Shown: positions 1-8,544, numbered from the stretch's first letter. The stretch is 47,138 bases of DNA from Sphingomonadaceae bacterium (GCA_021732525.1 JAKFUU010000043.1:1-47138), one strand, 5' to 3'. Notes: generated by a model not told the origin, from the sequence alone. Numbers and translations are program-made.

Positions 1-855
1 GCCCAGCTTGAGGCGGGTTGTTTTCCTTGGGCGCAGCCGTGGAGTTCGGCGGCGGCAGTGCCGGGACTCCCGCGCAACGCGGTTTCGGGGCGTCCCTATT
101 CGGGCGTCAATGTTCTCATTCTGTGGGGCGCGGTCATTGAGGGCTGCTACCCGTCGCAGGATTGGTTGACCTTCCGGCAGGCGCTGGCCGCTGGCGGATG
201 CGTCCGCAAGGGTGAGCGCGGGCATACGATTTTCTATGCCGACCGCTTCACGCCCGACAATGAGCGCGAGGGCGGCGATACGCCGGACGGCGAACCGCGT
301 TCGATTCCATTCCTCAAACGCTTTGTCGTGTTCAATGCGGCGCAGTGTGACGGACTGCCCGAGCGGCTGACAGCCGACCCGACGCCGTTACCGGCCTGCG
401 AACAGCATGAAAGCGCGGAAGGCTTGATTGCCGCGACGGGTGCGGATTTCCGCATCGGCGGTTCGCGCGCCTTCTATGATGTTGGCGGCGATTATGTGCA
501 GGTTCCGCCGCAACCGGCCTTTGCCCACCAGATCGACTTTTACCGGACGGCGTTGCACGAACTCGGCCACTGGACGGGAAGCAAGGAACGGTTGGCGCGT
601 GACCAGTCGGGGCGGTTTGGTTCCGCACTTTATGCCCGCGAGGAACTGTGCGCCGAATTGGCATCGGCCTATCTCTGCGCGGCGCTTGGTATCGTCCCCA
701 CCGTCCGCCATGCCGATTATCTCGGCTCTTGGCTTACGGTGCTGCGCGCCGACAATCGCGCCATTTTCAAGGCAGCATCGCAAGCCAGCAAGGCAGCGGA
801 TTTTCTGTTGGCGTTCGTTCGGGAAAGCGAATCGACCTTGGCGCGGGCGGCATGA
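1..855 (+). CDS. ArdC-like antirestriction protein with zincin-like domain, 5' end cut by window edge
   Basis: The frame is open from the first base, so the start lies outside the window. The visible N-terminal part matches the ArdC-type ssDNA-binding domain: PRNAVSGRPYSGVNVLILW followed by the W-x-TFRQALAAGG and VRKGERG region. The C-terminal part is the MPTase-PolyVal metallopeptidase-like domain with a clear HELGHWTG zinc motif and downstream REELCAELASAYL, which supplies the likely third ligand. ArdC proteins are carried by conjugative plasmids and help incoming ssDNA evade restriction. The stop overlaps the next start by four bases (ATGA), so this is the head of a maintenance operon. Family assignment is confident; the enzymatic role of the zincin domain in this protein is inferred. 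Confidence 0.9.
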   Translation, partial: AQLEAGCFPWAQPWSSAAAVPGLPRNAVSGRPYSGVNVLILWGAVIEGCYPSQDWLTFRQALAAGGCVRKGERGHTIFYADRFTPDNEREGGDTPDGEPRSIPFLKRFVVFNAAQCDGLPERLTADPTPLPACEQHESAEGLIAATGADFRIGGSRAFYDVGGDYVQVPPQPAFAHQIDFYRTALHELGHWTGSKERLARDQSGRFGSALYAREELCAELASAYLCAALGIVPTVRHADYLGSWLTVLRADNRAIFKAASQASKAADFLLAFVRESESTLARAA

Positions 856-1049
856 GCGCCGCGCTCCCCATATCGTCCGAGCAGACCCCCATCGGTGAGC
901 AGACGCTTGTTTACGGCGTCGCGCCGATAACGCCCCGCGACCGTCTCGCCATGCTCGCCAATGCCCCGCTGGAGCCGCGCAAAGCGAAGCGCCCTGCCGA
1001 TCACGGCCTGTTCGACACCAACGCCCGCAATCAGATCGAGATGTTTTGA
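852..1049 (+). CDS. Small hypothetical protein (65 aa) in the plasmid maintenance operon
   Basis: The ATG at 852 overlaps the ardC stop (ATGA), which is the main reason to accept this short gene. The product begins MSAALPISSEQTPIGEQ and is soluble, with no membrane segment, no cysteine and no motif I recognise. It is followed 13 bases later by the DUF2958 gene, whose ribosome binding site AAGGAG starts at the stop codon of this gene. It is probably a plasmid accessory protein. No function can be assigned. Confidence 0.55.
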   Translation: MSAALPISSEQTPIGEQTLVYGVAPITPRDRLAMLANAPLEPRKAKRPADHGLFDTNARNQIEMF

Positions 1050-1062
1050 AGGAGAAATCCCC

Positions 1063-1455
1063 ATGCTTTTGCTCACCCAAGACCAGCGCGCGCGGTTGAT
1101 CGCCAACGGCCAGAGCCGTGGCGATCATGCGCCGGTCGTCAAATTCTTCAATCCGGTAGGGGCTGGCACTTGGCTGCTTTCCGAACTGGACGAGGACGGC
1201 GATACTCTGTTCGGGCTTTGCGACCTTGGCTTTGGTTGCCCCGAAATGGGTTCGGCCAGCCTCGCCGAGATTGCGGCGGTGTCGCTGCCGTTCGGCCTCA
1301 CCATCGAGCGCGACCTTTGCTTTGAAGGGCGCTTCCCGCTGAGCATTTATGCCGATGCTGCCCGTGTCGCGGGCAGCATCACCGAGGACGAGGCGCGGCT
1401 TGAGGCCGCAGCCGTCGCCCGCGCCAGCGAACTTTCAGAGCTTCCGCCACCTTGA
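1063..1455 (+). CDS. DUF2958 domain protein
   Basis: The product is 130 aa and starts MLLLTQDQRARLIANG. It contains the core typical of DUF2958 proteins (PVVKFFNPVGAGTWLLSELDEDGD, then LFGLCDLGFGCPEMGSASLAEI). These proteins occur beside ArdC, DUF736 and ParB genes on alphaproteobacterial plasmids and integrative elements, and their function is unknown. A strong AAGGAG lies about eight bases before ATG 1063, which decides the start over the longer frame that opens at 961. It belongs to the same + strand operon as ardC, and the ParB-like gene follows 112 bases later. Confidence 0.85.
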   Translation: MLLLTQDQRARLIANGQSRGDHAPVVKFFNPVGAGTWLLSELDEDGDTLFGLCDLGFGCPEMGSASLAEIAAVSLPFGLTIERDLCFEGRFPLSIYADAARVAGSITEDEARLEAAAVARASELSELPPP

Positions 1456-1567
1456 CCCCAAGGTTGCGGCAGAACCCGCGCGGGAGCCTCCCGCGTGGAC
1501 AACCGGCCCCATCCTCACCGCCCCCCAAGATGCCCCGAGGATGGGGCCACCCAACGGAGTAAGTGAC

Positions 1568-3394
1568 ATGAAACTTGACCATATCGCCCTTGACCGGCTT
1601 TCAATCTCCCCCGCCAATATGCGGAGCGGCAAGAAGCCGCCCGACATTAGCGGCATTCTGCCATCCATCCGCGCGCGTGGCATTATCATGCCGCTGTTGG
1701 TGCGGCCCAATGGCAGCGACACCACATTCGAGATTGTGGCAGGAAGCCGCCGCTTTCTCGCCGCGCAGACCGTGGCAAACGAGAACGGCGTTGCCGAGCC
1801 ACTGCCCTGCGCCATCATGGAGGCGGGCGACGATGCCGCCGCCCTCGAAGCCTCGTTGATCGAGAACCTTGCGCGGCTTGCGCCCGACGAGGTGACGCAG
1901 TGGGAGTCGTTCACGCGGTTGGTCAAGGAAGGCCGGACGCCCGACGAAATCTCCATGACGTTCGGGATGCCCGAACTGACCGTCAAGCGCATCTTGGCGC
2001 TTGGCAATTTGCTGCCGCGCATCCGCCAGCTTTACCGCGCCGAGGAGATCGACGCGACCAGCGTTCGCCATCTGACGCTGGCGACCAAAGCGCAGCAGAA
2101 AACATGGCTTGCGCTGTATGACGACCCGCAATCGTCCATCCCCAAAGGCCACCAGTTGAAAGCGTGGCTGTTCGGCGGCGCGTCAATATCAACCAGCGTC
2201 GCGCTGTTCGACCTTGAAACCTATCAGGGCCGTATCGTCAAAGACCTGTTCGAGAAGGACGGCTATTTCGGGGATTTGCGCGAGTTCGAGGACGCGCAGC
2301 GCGCGGCCATCAAGGACCGCAAAGCTGCCTATATCGCGGACGGGTGGAGCGATGTTGTCGTTTTGCCCGATGGGCAATACTTCCATCGTTACGAGTTTGC
2401 CGCCACGCCGAAGCGCAAAGGCGGGCGGGTCTATGTGACCATTGCCCATAATGGCGAGGTGGCGTTTCACGAGGGCTATCTGACCGAGCGGGAATCCAAG
2501 CGCATCGCCAAGGGCGACGCGCCCGAAGCGCAGTCGAAACAGGCCCGCCCAGAAATCACCGCAGCCATGACCAGTTATGTTGACCTGCACCGCCATGCGG
2601 CGGTGCGGTCGGCGCTTGCCGCCAATACCGGCGTGGCGCTGCGTGTCATGGTCGCCCACGCGATTTGCGGTTCGCCGCTGTGGGGCGTGAGGGTTCAAGA
2701 TCAGCGCAGCCGAAACGAAGCGATTACCGAGAGCATCGAAACCAGCGTTGCCGAAGCCCGTTTTGACGAGCGCCGCCGCGCGGTGCTTGGTGTGTTGGGA
2801 TTTGCCCCCGATGAACCGAGCGTCACTTTGGGCCATGACCCCAGGAACGGGTCAAGCGGGCTTTTCCTGCGCTTGCTGGAATTGCCGGACGCGGTTGTCA
2901 TGGAGGTGCTTGGCGTCGTTATGGCCGAGACGCTGGCCAGCGGAACCGGCCTTATCGAAACCATCGGCCTGCACCTTGGTGTCAAGATGGCCGATTATTG
3001 GGTGGCCGACGATGCCTTTTATGGCCTTGTCCGCGACCGCGAGGTGTTGACCGAAGTGTTGCGCGAGGTTGGCGGCGATACCGTTGCGCAGGCCCATGCC
3101 GCCGAGAAGGGCAAGACGATCAAGTCTGTCATCAATGACTATCTGACCGGTAGCAATGACCGTATTAAGGTCGAGCAATGGGTGCCGCGCTGGATGGCGT
3201 TCCCGCCATCGGCTTACACGCAGCGCGGCGGCGTGGCGACGATTGCCGCCGCCAGCCGTGCGGCATGGCTGGCGGAACCGGAAGTCCCGCTTGACCCTGA
3301 CCCCGCCGCCGTTGCGGCGGAGGCGGTCGAGGGCGGCGATGCCGACGATGCCGAAGCGATTGAGGACATGGAAGAGCAGCGGCTTGCCGCGTGA
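1568..3394 (+). CDS. ParB/RepB/Spo0J-family nuclease-domain protein (608 aa)
   Basis: The N-terminus has a ParB-like domain at about residues 1-110: LDRLSISPANMRSG, RARGIIMPLLVRPNG, FEIVAGSRRFLAAQ, and the ALEASLIENLARL helix. A KorB/ParB-type helix-turn-helix follows, with DEVTQWESFTRLV and TPDEISMTFGMPELTVKRILAL. The rest, about 400 residues, is an extended C-terminal part ending in an acidic tail. The protein is about twice the size of chromosomal ParB, as is usual for the ParB-like proteins of plasmids and ICEs that sit with ArdC and DUF2958. I chose ATG 1568 because GGAG lies just upstream and homology begins there; the longer frame from 1349 runs through DUF2958. No parA partner is in the window, so a role in partition is only a possibility and gene regulation is the alternative. 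Confidence 0.87.
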   Translation: MKLDHIALDRLSISPANMRSGKKPPDISGILPSIRARGIIMPLLVRPNGSDTTFEIVAGSRRFLAAQTVANENGVAEPLPCAIMEAGDDAAALEASLIENLARLAPDEVTQWESFTRLVKEGRTPDEISMTFGMPELTVKRILALGNLLPRIRQLYRAEEIDATSVRHLTLATKAQQKTWLALYDDPQSSIPKGHQLKAWLFGGASISTSVALFDLETYQGRIVKDLFEKDGYFGDLREFEDAQRAAIKDRKAAYIADGWSDVVVLPDGQYFHRYEFAATPKRKGGRVYVTIAHNGEVAFHEGYLTERESKRIAKGDAPEAQSKQARPEITAAMTSYVDLHRHAAVRSALAANTGVALRVMVAHAICGSPLWGVRVQDQRSRNEAITESIETSVAEARFDERRRAVLGVLGFAPDEPSVTLGHDPRNGSSGLFLRLLELPDAVVMEVLGVVMAETLASGTGLIETIGLHLGVKMADYWVADDAFYGLVRDREVLTEVLREVGGDTVAQAHAAEKGKTIKSVINDYLTGSNDRIKVEQWVPRWMAFPPSAYTQRGGVATIAAASRAAWLAEPEVPLDPDPAAVAAEAVEGGDADDAEAIEDMEEQRLAA

Positions 3395-3401
3395 CGAGTG
3401 A

Positions 3402-3432
3402 GCGGGCGGCGTTGAGCCGCCCGCGCTTGTTT
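3402..3432 (+). terminator. Rho-independent terminator after the ParB-like gene
   Basis: A perfect 9-bp GC stem, GCGGGCGGC (3402-3410) and GCCGCCCGC (3416-3424), with a five-base loop is followed by GCTTGTTTTC. It starts eight bases after the ParB-like stop and closes the ardC-parB operon. Confidence 0.75.
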
Positions 3433-4065
3433 TCATTCCGAGCGCCACAAAGCCCCGACCGGCAGAGCCGGACGGGGTTGGCTGCATTGTCAGCCGCAGC
3501 CCGGTCAGGCGACAACCAGAGCAGATGAGGTGATACCAGTCGTCGCCAGCGAACAGTCTGGCAGATCGGCGGATGGCCGGTTGTCATTCTAGCCGAATGG
3601 TTTGCGGCCTGCGCTGTGGTGGTAGGCCAGCCTTCCGATTGGCATCAGCCACGAGCTTCGCTGCGACGGTGTATCCTCGTCGCTCGCTGGCAGACTGTGC
3701 GTTCAGGTTCGGCAAGCCCATGCTGGCAGTTTGGCGGATTGCGTCAATCGCCCCGACATTGAACGCGCGCATTCACATTTGCCAAATATCCTTGCGTCCG
3801 ATTGCCAGAACCGCGCTCACCCACGGCCTCGTCAATGGCTTTGGTTGGCAGCGGACGGCTGCGCCTCTTGCCCTTTGCTGCAACGGTTGGCCCGAAGTTT
3901 CTTCCCCTGGGCTGCGCCCATTCCTCGCGGGACCAAGAAACCCCGGTCTGCACCGTCCTCCACTGCGTTGCGGCCCTACGGGTGCAGCAGGGCAAGCCCC
4001 TGCCTTTAACCAGCCATCGAGGCCGCGAATGAGCGCGGGGTTCGACCAACACAAGGAACTGAATC
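3433..4065. other. Gene-free stretch before the DUF736 gene
   Basis: No credible gene was found in about 630 bases. The open frames here are shadows without recognisable composition, and one of them runs into the DUF736 gene in another frame. A second, imperfect hairpin lies at about 3454-3478 (CCCCG-A-CCGGC paired with GCCGGACGGGG). The stretch must hold the promoter for the DUF736 gene, but no convincing -35/-10 pair was seen. A replication or partition site here is possible, but no iterons were recognised. Confidence 0.5.
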
Positions 4066-4392
4066 ATGGCAAATATCGGCACATTCAAAAAGTCCGGCGA
4101 CACCAACTACACCGGCGAAATCGTCACGATGAGCTTGCAGAAGAAGAACGTCACCATCGTCGCCGAGGAAGCGAGCGAGAAGGAAAACGCCCCCTCCCAC
4201 CGGGTGTTCGTGGCGAAAGCCGAAATCGGGGCAGCCTGGACCAAGACCAGCAAGGAAGGCCGCGACTATCTTTCGATCAAGCTCGACGATCCCAGCTTCA
4301 ACGCACCGATCTTCGCCAGCCTGTTCGCCGACGAAGATGGCAAGACCTTCAACCTGATCTGGTCACGCGCCCGCACCTCGAACGGCAACTGA
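4066..4392 (+). CDS. DUF736 family protein
   Basis: The product is 108 aa and has the family pattern: MANIGTFKKSG at the start, the EIVTMSL strand, then GAAWTKTSKEGRDYLSIKLDDPSF and a closing IFASLF...FNLIWSR. DUF736 proteins are small, soluble and plasmid-encoded, and often lie near conjugation genes. Their role is not established. An AAGGA lies about nine bases before the ATG. It appears to be transcribed alone, because a gene-free stretch precedes it and a strong terminator follows. Confidence 0.9.
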   Translation: MANIGTFKKSGDTNYTGEIVTMSLQKKNVTIVAEEASEKENAPSHRVFVAKAEIGAAWTKTSKEGRDYLSIKLDDPSFNAPIFASLFADEDGKTFNLIWSRARTSNGN

Positions 4393-4405
4393 CCACCGCA
4401 CCCAA

Positions 4406-4440
4406 GCCCCGTCCGGCTTTGCCGGACGGGGCTTTGTCGT
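4406..4440 (+). terminator. Rho-independent terminator after the DUF736 gene
   Basis: A perfect 12-bp stem, GCCCCGTCCGGC (4406-4417) and GCCGGACGGGGC (4421-4432), with a TTT loop is followed by TTTGTCGTTCT. It begins 13 bases after the DUF736 stop. Confidence 0.85.
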
Positions 4441-4536
4441 TCTGCTTGTTTCGGAGCGGACCCGCACACGCTGGCCTTTTGCGGAGTTGCGCCGGCCAAG
4501 ACTGAGTTGAGCTTCCGACTGCATTGAGGACTTGCC

Positions 4537-5130
4537 TTGATTGCGAACATCTCGTCTGCGATATTTGCTCACATGACTGACTTGAACCTTTCTGTTTGGC
4601 CCCGTGCTGCCAACAAGCAGACGATATATCCAAATTCGGCTGGCGTTTATGCGCTGTTCCTTCGGGAAGGTGCGGCCATTCCAAGTGTGCGTCCGGGCGA
4701 GTTCGGATTGGTTTACGTCGGATTGGGGCAAGGCGCACGCGGACTAGCGGCTAGGTGTCACTTCAAAGGCAAGACTGCTGGTCATTCGCCACGACGTAGC
4801 CTTTCAGCATTGCTAGCTGACCAACTAGGCCTGCGACCGATCTTCATCCTCAAGCCATCCGGGGCCACGACCTTCAAGCTCGACAAGACATCGGAGCAGA
4901 TCCTCGACCAATGGATGGAAAATAGCCTCAGTGTTGCATTTCAACTCAGCGATAACCCAAGCGAACATGAGCGCGAGTTGATTAGGCGTTGGGAACCGCC
5001 ACTTAACTGTGACAAGAAAATCTGCCCTTTGAACTCCCAGCAGTTGCTCGTTCTGGATCGCCGGGACAAGTTCAAAGCAATGGCGGCAAAATTGGCAGGA
5101 ACGGTTAGCGACCTTGCAGAGCTTGGGTGA
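4537..5130 (+). CDS. GIY-YIG-like nuclease-fold protein (197 aa)
   Basis: The GIY-YIG pattern is readable: NSAGVYALF (the GIY part), GLVYVGLGQGARGLAARCHF (the YIG part with the catalytic-type arginine), SLSALLADQLGL, and a late E-x3-LIRRWEPPLN that supplies the conserved glutamate and asparagine. The fold is used by homing nucleases, UvrC and restriction enzymes, but the target of this protein is unknown. TTG 4537 has GAGGA six bases upstream. ATG 4573 is the alternative and would shorten the protein by 12 residues. The stop overlaps the next start (GTGA). Base composition looks less GC-rich than its neighbours, which may mean separate acquisition. Confidence 0.7.
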   Translation: MIANISSAIFAHMTDLNLSVWPRAANKQTIYPNSAGVYALFLREGAAIPSVRPGEFGLVYVGLGQGARGLAARCHFKGKTAGHSPRRSLSALLADQLGLRPIFILKPSGATTFKLDKTSEQILDQWMENSLSVAFQLSDNPSEHERELIRRWEPPLNCDKKICPLNSQQLLVLDRRDKFKAMAAKLAGTVSDLAELG

Positions 5131-5315
5131 CGGAGCGCCCGCCATCACCTTGCAGACAGATTTGCGAGCTGGACACCCTTTGCAGCGTCTGCACCGGCTG
5201 CGGTCGCACACTTGGCGAGATCGCCGAATGGGGGAGCGCGACCGCCAGCCGTCAGCATGAAATAGTCCGGCGATCTTCGGCCCGCATGGGAAGCAGCGCT
5301 TCACATCCAGCCTGA
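5127..5315 (+). CDS. DUF1289 domain protein
   Basis: The product is 62 aa and has the cysteine pattern of DUF1289: SPCRQICELD, C-x2-C-x-GCGRTLGEIAEW. Four closely spaced cysteines suggest a small metal-binding domain; the family function is unknown. The start is GTG 5127, overlapping the stop of the GIY-YIG gene by four bases, so the two are translationally coupled. It is the last gene before the probable transfer origin. Confidence 0.78.
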   Translation: MTERPPSPCRQICELDTLCSVCTGCGRTLGEIAEWGSATASRQHEIVRRSSARMGSSASHPA

Positions 5316-5320
5316 AACCT

Positions 5321-5427
5321 CAAACCCCCAAGCGCACCCAAAGCTCCTTATTGTCAGAAGTAGAAAGCCGCTTTGGGTGCGCTTGTCTTAGGGGGTTTGT
5401 CTGATTTGTCTTTAATGCAGGATATGC
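5321..5427 (-). other. oriT: Probable origin of transfer (oriT): interrupted inverted repeat plus P-type nic core
   Basis: Arms of 24 bases at 5321-5344 and 5370-5399 are reverse complements, except that the right arm carries six extra bases (GTCTTA, 5385-5390) splitting it into 15 + 9. About 16 bases further on, the minus strand at 5416-5425 reads ATATCCTGCA, which fits the ATCCTG nic core of RP4/Ti-type (MOBP) transfer origins. The site lies directly upstream of mobC and mobA, where an oriT is expected. The repeat also lies after the DUF1289 stop, so part of it could act as a terminator. Cleavage at this site is inferred, not shown. Confidence 0.65.
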
Positions 5428-5489
5428 CTAGCGGCGCGTGTTGTCTTACATTGCCCCTGTTTCACTTACGCTTCACGCAGGCATGATTG

Positions 5490-6044
5490 ATGGCGACAAA
5501 TCCACTATCGAGCAGAGCGACGCTCACCATTCGGCTTGACGCCGATGCGCTCGCGGCGTTCGACTGCTTTGCGGTCGGTCGTGGCGGACGAAGTGCAGTG
5601 TTGCGCCAGATGATCGAACAGACGGTGCGGGAGATCGCAGATCGTCCCTTCATTGACCGTCCCGATGGACTCGCGCGCAATCGTGTTTCGCTGCGATTTA
5701 CCGATGTCGAGATCGCCGTGATCGAGGTTCGGGCGGCGCAGCGTTCGACCGATCGCGCCGGTTGGATCAAGGCCTTGGTGCGTCGCCACCTCGCGCTGAA
5801 ATCGCGGGTCGATGACGGGCTGCTGGCCGAACTTGCACCGATCAGAATGCAGTTGCTGCGTATCGGCCGCAATCTCAATCAGGCGATGAAAGCGGCCAAT
5901 GCGTCGATGCTCGAAACCGGCGACAAACAGATCGAACCCGAGCTGCAACGGATCGCCGACATGCGTTTGGAAATCTCCGAGCAGGTGACAGCCGTTGGCG
6001 ATGCCATGCGCGGCGATGCGAGCTACTGGACGGTAGCGGATTGA
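5490..6044 (+). CDS. mobC: MobC-like relaxosome accessory protein
   Basis: The product is 184 aa. Two ribbon-helix-helix-like segments are visible (TLTIRLDADALAAFDCFA with SAVLRQMIEQ, and RVSLRFTDVEIAVIEVRA), followed by the MobC signature IRMQLLRIGRNLNQAMKAANA. MobC proteins bind the oriT next to nic and open it for the relaxase. The start is ATG 5490; a TTG one codon upstream is possible. The stop TGA shares its last base with the mobA ATG (TGATG), so the two are coupled. It sits about 60 bases after the proposed nic site. Confidence 0.85.
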   Translation: MATNPLSSRATLTIRLDADALAAFDCFAVGRGGRSAVLRQMIEQTVREIADRPFIDRPDGLARNRVSLRFTDVEIAVIEVRAAQRSTDRAGWIKALVRRHLALKSRVDDGLLAELAPIRMQLLRIGRNLNQAMKAANASMLETGDKQIEPELQRIADMRLEISEQVTAVGDAMRGDASYWTVAD

Positions 6045-7096
6045 TGGGCCTGGAATCCGCCCTGTGGGAAGCAACCCGTCCGGCATTTCGGGTGCGCTAT
6101 ATCCATGACCCCACCAGCACGCCGCGTGTTCCGCTCTATGCCAGTTATGGTATTGCCACCGGCCCAACGGCGCGGGCCAAGCTGGCGCGGATTGTTCGCA
6201 AGGCACCCGAGGTCGTGGTCAAGGTCACGGGTCGCCAGCGGGGTGGAAACCATGTCAAAGCCCATCTCGACTATATCGGACGCAAGGGCGATGTGGACAT
6301 CGAAACCCGCGACGGCGAAATCCTGACAACCAAGGAAGACGTTGCCGAGCGCGCGGAGGAGTGGAGCGACACCCTCCAATGGCGGTCGCGGCCAACGGTG
6401 TCGTCGGTGTCGCTGATCTTCTCGATGCCCGAAGGCACCGACCCCGACAAAGTGCTGGGAGCTGTCCGCGCGCTCGCCCACGCCGAACTCAGCGACAATC
6501 ACGATTACGTCCTGGCGCTCCATACCGATACGCCGCGTCCCCATGTGCATCTGACTGTGCAGGCCGAGGCGCTGGATCGCACACGGTTCAATCCGCGTCC
6601 GGTTCAGCTCAATCGTTTCCGGGAACGCTTTGCCCGTGAACTGCGCGCGCGGGGCGTCGCCGCCGAGGCAACACCGAGACGGGCGCGCGGACAAGGGATT
6701 GCGGGATCAAGCATGGCACTGGTCAAATTGCGCGCGCGGCTACGAACCGAAGGGACCCGGCAAATTACCCAATCCGACCGCCGCACAAACGAACAAGCGA
6801 TCGCCGTCGCTAAGGGCCAGGATCAATTGTCGCCGTTCATCGCAGCCGGGACATTTCGCTGGCAAGAGATACGCCGTGCCTATGAGCAAACCGCCGATGC
6901 GCTGGACGCTACCGGGCAAGCGGCAGACGGGGAGCTTGCCAAGGATGTTCGCACGTTTCTGGACAAGCATCAGGGTATGAATGCAACGCCAGAAGTTTTT
7001 GCGGCACACCATGTCCGGATAATTACGGCTGGCCAAAGCAAGGCGGCTTCGCCTGCACCTGATCGACCGCCCAAAGATCATGGTCGAGGGCGGTGA
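6044..7096 (+). CDS. mobA: Relaxase/mobilization nuclease, MOBP type (MobA/VirD2-like)
   Basis: The product is 350 aa. Visible relaxase motifs are VVVKVTGRQRGGNHVKAHLDYIGRKG, the segment around YVLALHTDTPRPHVHLTVQA that carries the metal-binding histidine motif (H-x-D-x3-PHVHL), and the NPRPVQLNRFRERFARELRARG helix. Such enzymes nick oriT and lead ssDNA through the coupling protein. A signature of the longer plasmid relaxases, the C-terminal LPD7-type or primase domain, is absent; an LPD7-like protein is encoded separately at 45123-45929. The gene ends 150 bases before the metabolic cargo begins on the other strand. The start ATG overlaps the mobC stop. Confidence 0.9.
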   Translation: MGLESALWEATRPAFRVRYIHDPTSTPRVPLYASYGIATGPTARAKLARIVRKAPEVVVKVTGRQRGGNHVKAHLDYIGRKGDVDIETRDGEILTTKEDVAERAEEWSDTLQWRSRPTVSSVSLIFSMPEGTDPDKVLGAVRALAHAELSDNHDYVLALHTDTPRPHVHLTVQAEALDRTRFNPRPVQLNRFRERFARELRARGVAAEATPRRARGQGIAGSSMALVKLRARLRTEGTRQITQSDRRTNEQAIAVAKGQDQLSPFIAAGTFRWQEIRRAYEQTADALDATGQAADGELAKDVRTFLDKHQGMNATPEVFAAHHVRIITAGQSKAASPAPDRPPKDHGRGR

Positions 7097-7183
7097 TGGC
7101 AGATTACGACAAGCCGTTCGAGTCAGGTCGGACGGTTCAACGCCCCTTTTTACGTTTGTCCAGAGCAGATCGGTTAGGACCAT

Positions 7184-7197
7184 GTTATGAACATAAC
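7184..7197. repeat. Short perfect palindrome at the left edge of the metabolic cargo
   Basis: GTTATG-AA-CATAAC is a 6-bp perfect inverted repeat between the mobA stop and the glcF stop. It has no U-tract on either side. It could be a protein-binding site or chance. Confidence 0.35.
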
Positions 7198-7245
7198 GCT
7201 TTGCCAGCGCGAAGGTAAAGTGTCACAGAAGGTATCGACAGAACA

Positions 7246-8544
7246 TCAGAACTGAATATCGGATACAGCGGCGGGCGCGGGACCACCTGTTGCCCAGTCG
7301 AGCAACTCGATGATGTGAACGACTGGAATGCCCATCCTCTGGCCGAGATGGATTGAGCAGCCGATATTGCCAGTGGCGACGACATCTGGGTTCAGGCGGG
7401 CAATATTGGCGGCCTTGCGATCGCCGAGTTGGCCAGCAATTTCGGGTTGCAGAATGTTGTACGTTCCCGCCGAACCGCAGCATAGATGCGCTTCGTTCGG
7501 CACGCGCACGATGTAGCCGGCGTTTTTCAACAATTGCTTGGGTGCCTCTGTCACTTTTTGGCCATGCTGGAGCGAGCAGGCTGCGTGATAGGCAATTGTA
7601 AGATTTCGGCCATTTCCCGGTGGCAGTCCCGCATTGATCAGAAACTGTGATATGTCTGTGGCAAGTTCAGATACCCGCGCAGCCTTGTGTGCGTAATCGG
7701 GATCGTCGCGCAGCATGAAGCCGTAGTTTTTGATGGTAGACCCGCATCCCGACGCGGCGATGATAATGGCGTCCAGTCCCTCCCCAGAGATCATCGGCCA
7801 CCATGCGTCAATATTGCGCCGGGCGGCGGCGTGGCTCGCCATTTCACGGCCCATATGATGAACCAGCGCGCCGCAGCATCCCTCACCATGCGCAAACAAC
7901 ACATCATAGCCGGTGCGATTGAGCAAACGAACGGCCGCTGCGCGATACTCGGGCTTGAGCACCGGCTCGACACAGCCTTGTAACAGCGCGACACGGCCCG
8001 CGCCCGCGCCGACACGGGAATTACGCGGCGGCATGGTTTTAGGCAGCTTGCGCGGCGCTATGGCAAGCATGGCGGCCAGCGGTTTAAGGGCATTGACCCG
8101 GCCAAACAGGCCGCGCAATGGCATTGCGAACGGCGCGAAACGGGCGACAAAGCGAAACCGTGCAGGGTAAGGCAATATGCCAGCAAGCAAGTTGCGCAAA
8201 GCGCGTTGGGCCCAGGAACGGGTATAGTTTTCCGCGATGTAAGTGCGCGCATGATCGACCAGATGCATGTAATTCACGTCCGATGGACAGGTTGTCATGC
8301 AGGCGAGGCATGAAAGGCACCGGTCGACATGCCTTACAATCTCGGCCGTCGGTTTCCGCTGTCCTTCAAGCATGTCCTTCATCAAATAGATTCGACCGCG
8401 CGGGCTATCGAGTTCGTCACCTAGAAGAACATAAGTGGGGCAGGTCGCCGTACAGAAACCGCAATGCACGCATTTGCGGATCGCGCTTTCGGACGACGCC
8501 ATCGCCGGGTCGCGTAACTGATTTTCTGTAAAATTCGTTTGCAT
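7246..8544 (-). CDS. glcF: Glycolate dehydrogenase (oxidase) iron-sulfur subunit GlcF
   Basis: The product is 432 aa. Two ferredoxin-like [4Fe-4S] motifs lie in the first 110 residues (CVHCGFCTATCPTY and CLSCLACMTTCPSDV), followed by two cysteine-rich CCG domains, including CSLQHGQ and LCCGSAGTYNI. GlcF carries electrons from the GlcD flavin toward the quinone pool. Glycolate here probably comes from phosphoglycolate made by RuBisCO oxygenation and dephosphorylated by cbbZ. The start ATG directly abuts the glcE stop, so expression is coupled. It is the last gene of the cbbR-DUF3422-glcDEF series. Confidence 0.93.
   Translation of the reverse strand: MQTNFTENQLRDPAMASSESAIRKCVHCGFCTATCPTYVLLGDELDSPRGRIYLMKDMLEGQRKPTAEIVRHVDRCLSCLACMTTCPSDVNYMHLVDHARTYIAENYTRSWAQRALRNLLAGILPYPARFRFVARFAPFAMPLRGLFGRVNALKPLAAMLAIAPRKLPKTMPPRNSRVGAGAGRVALLQGCVEPVLKPEYRAAAVRLLNRTGYDVLFAHGEGCCGALVHHMGREMASHAAARRNIDAWWPMISGEGLDAIIIAASGCGSTIKNYGFMLRDDPDYAHKAARVSELATDISQFLINAGLPPGNGRNLTIAYHAACSLQHGQKVTEAPKQLLKNAGYIVRVPNEAHLCCGSAGTYNILQPEIAGQLGDRKAANIARLNPDVVATGNIGCSIHLGQRMGIPVVHIIELLDWATGGPAPAAVSDIQF

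Noticed and set aside
1349-1567. N-terminal extension of the ParB-like protein
   Set aside because: It lies mostly inside the DUF2958 gene, lacks homology, and a ribosome site precedes ATG 1568.
3573-4505. 310-residue open frame on the + strand
   Set aside because: It overlaps the clear DUF736 gene and its terminator in another frame, and its composition (Arg, Pro and Ala rich) is that of a shadow frame.
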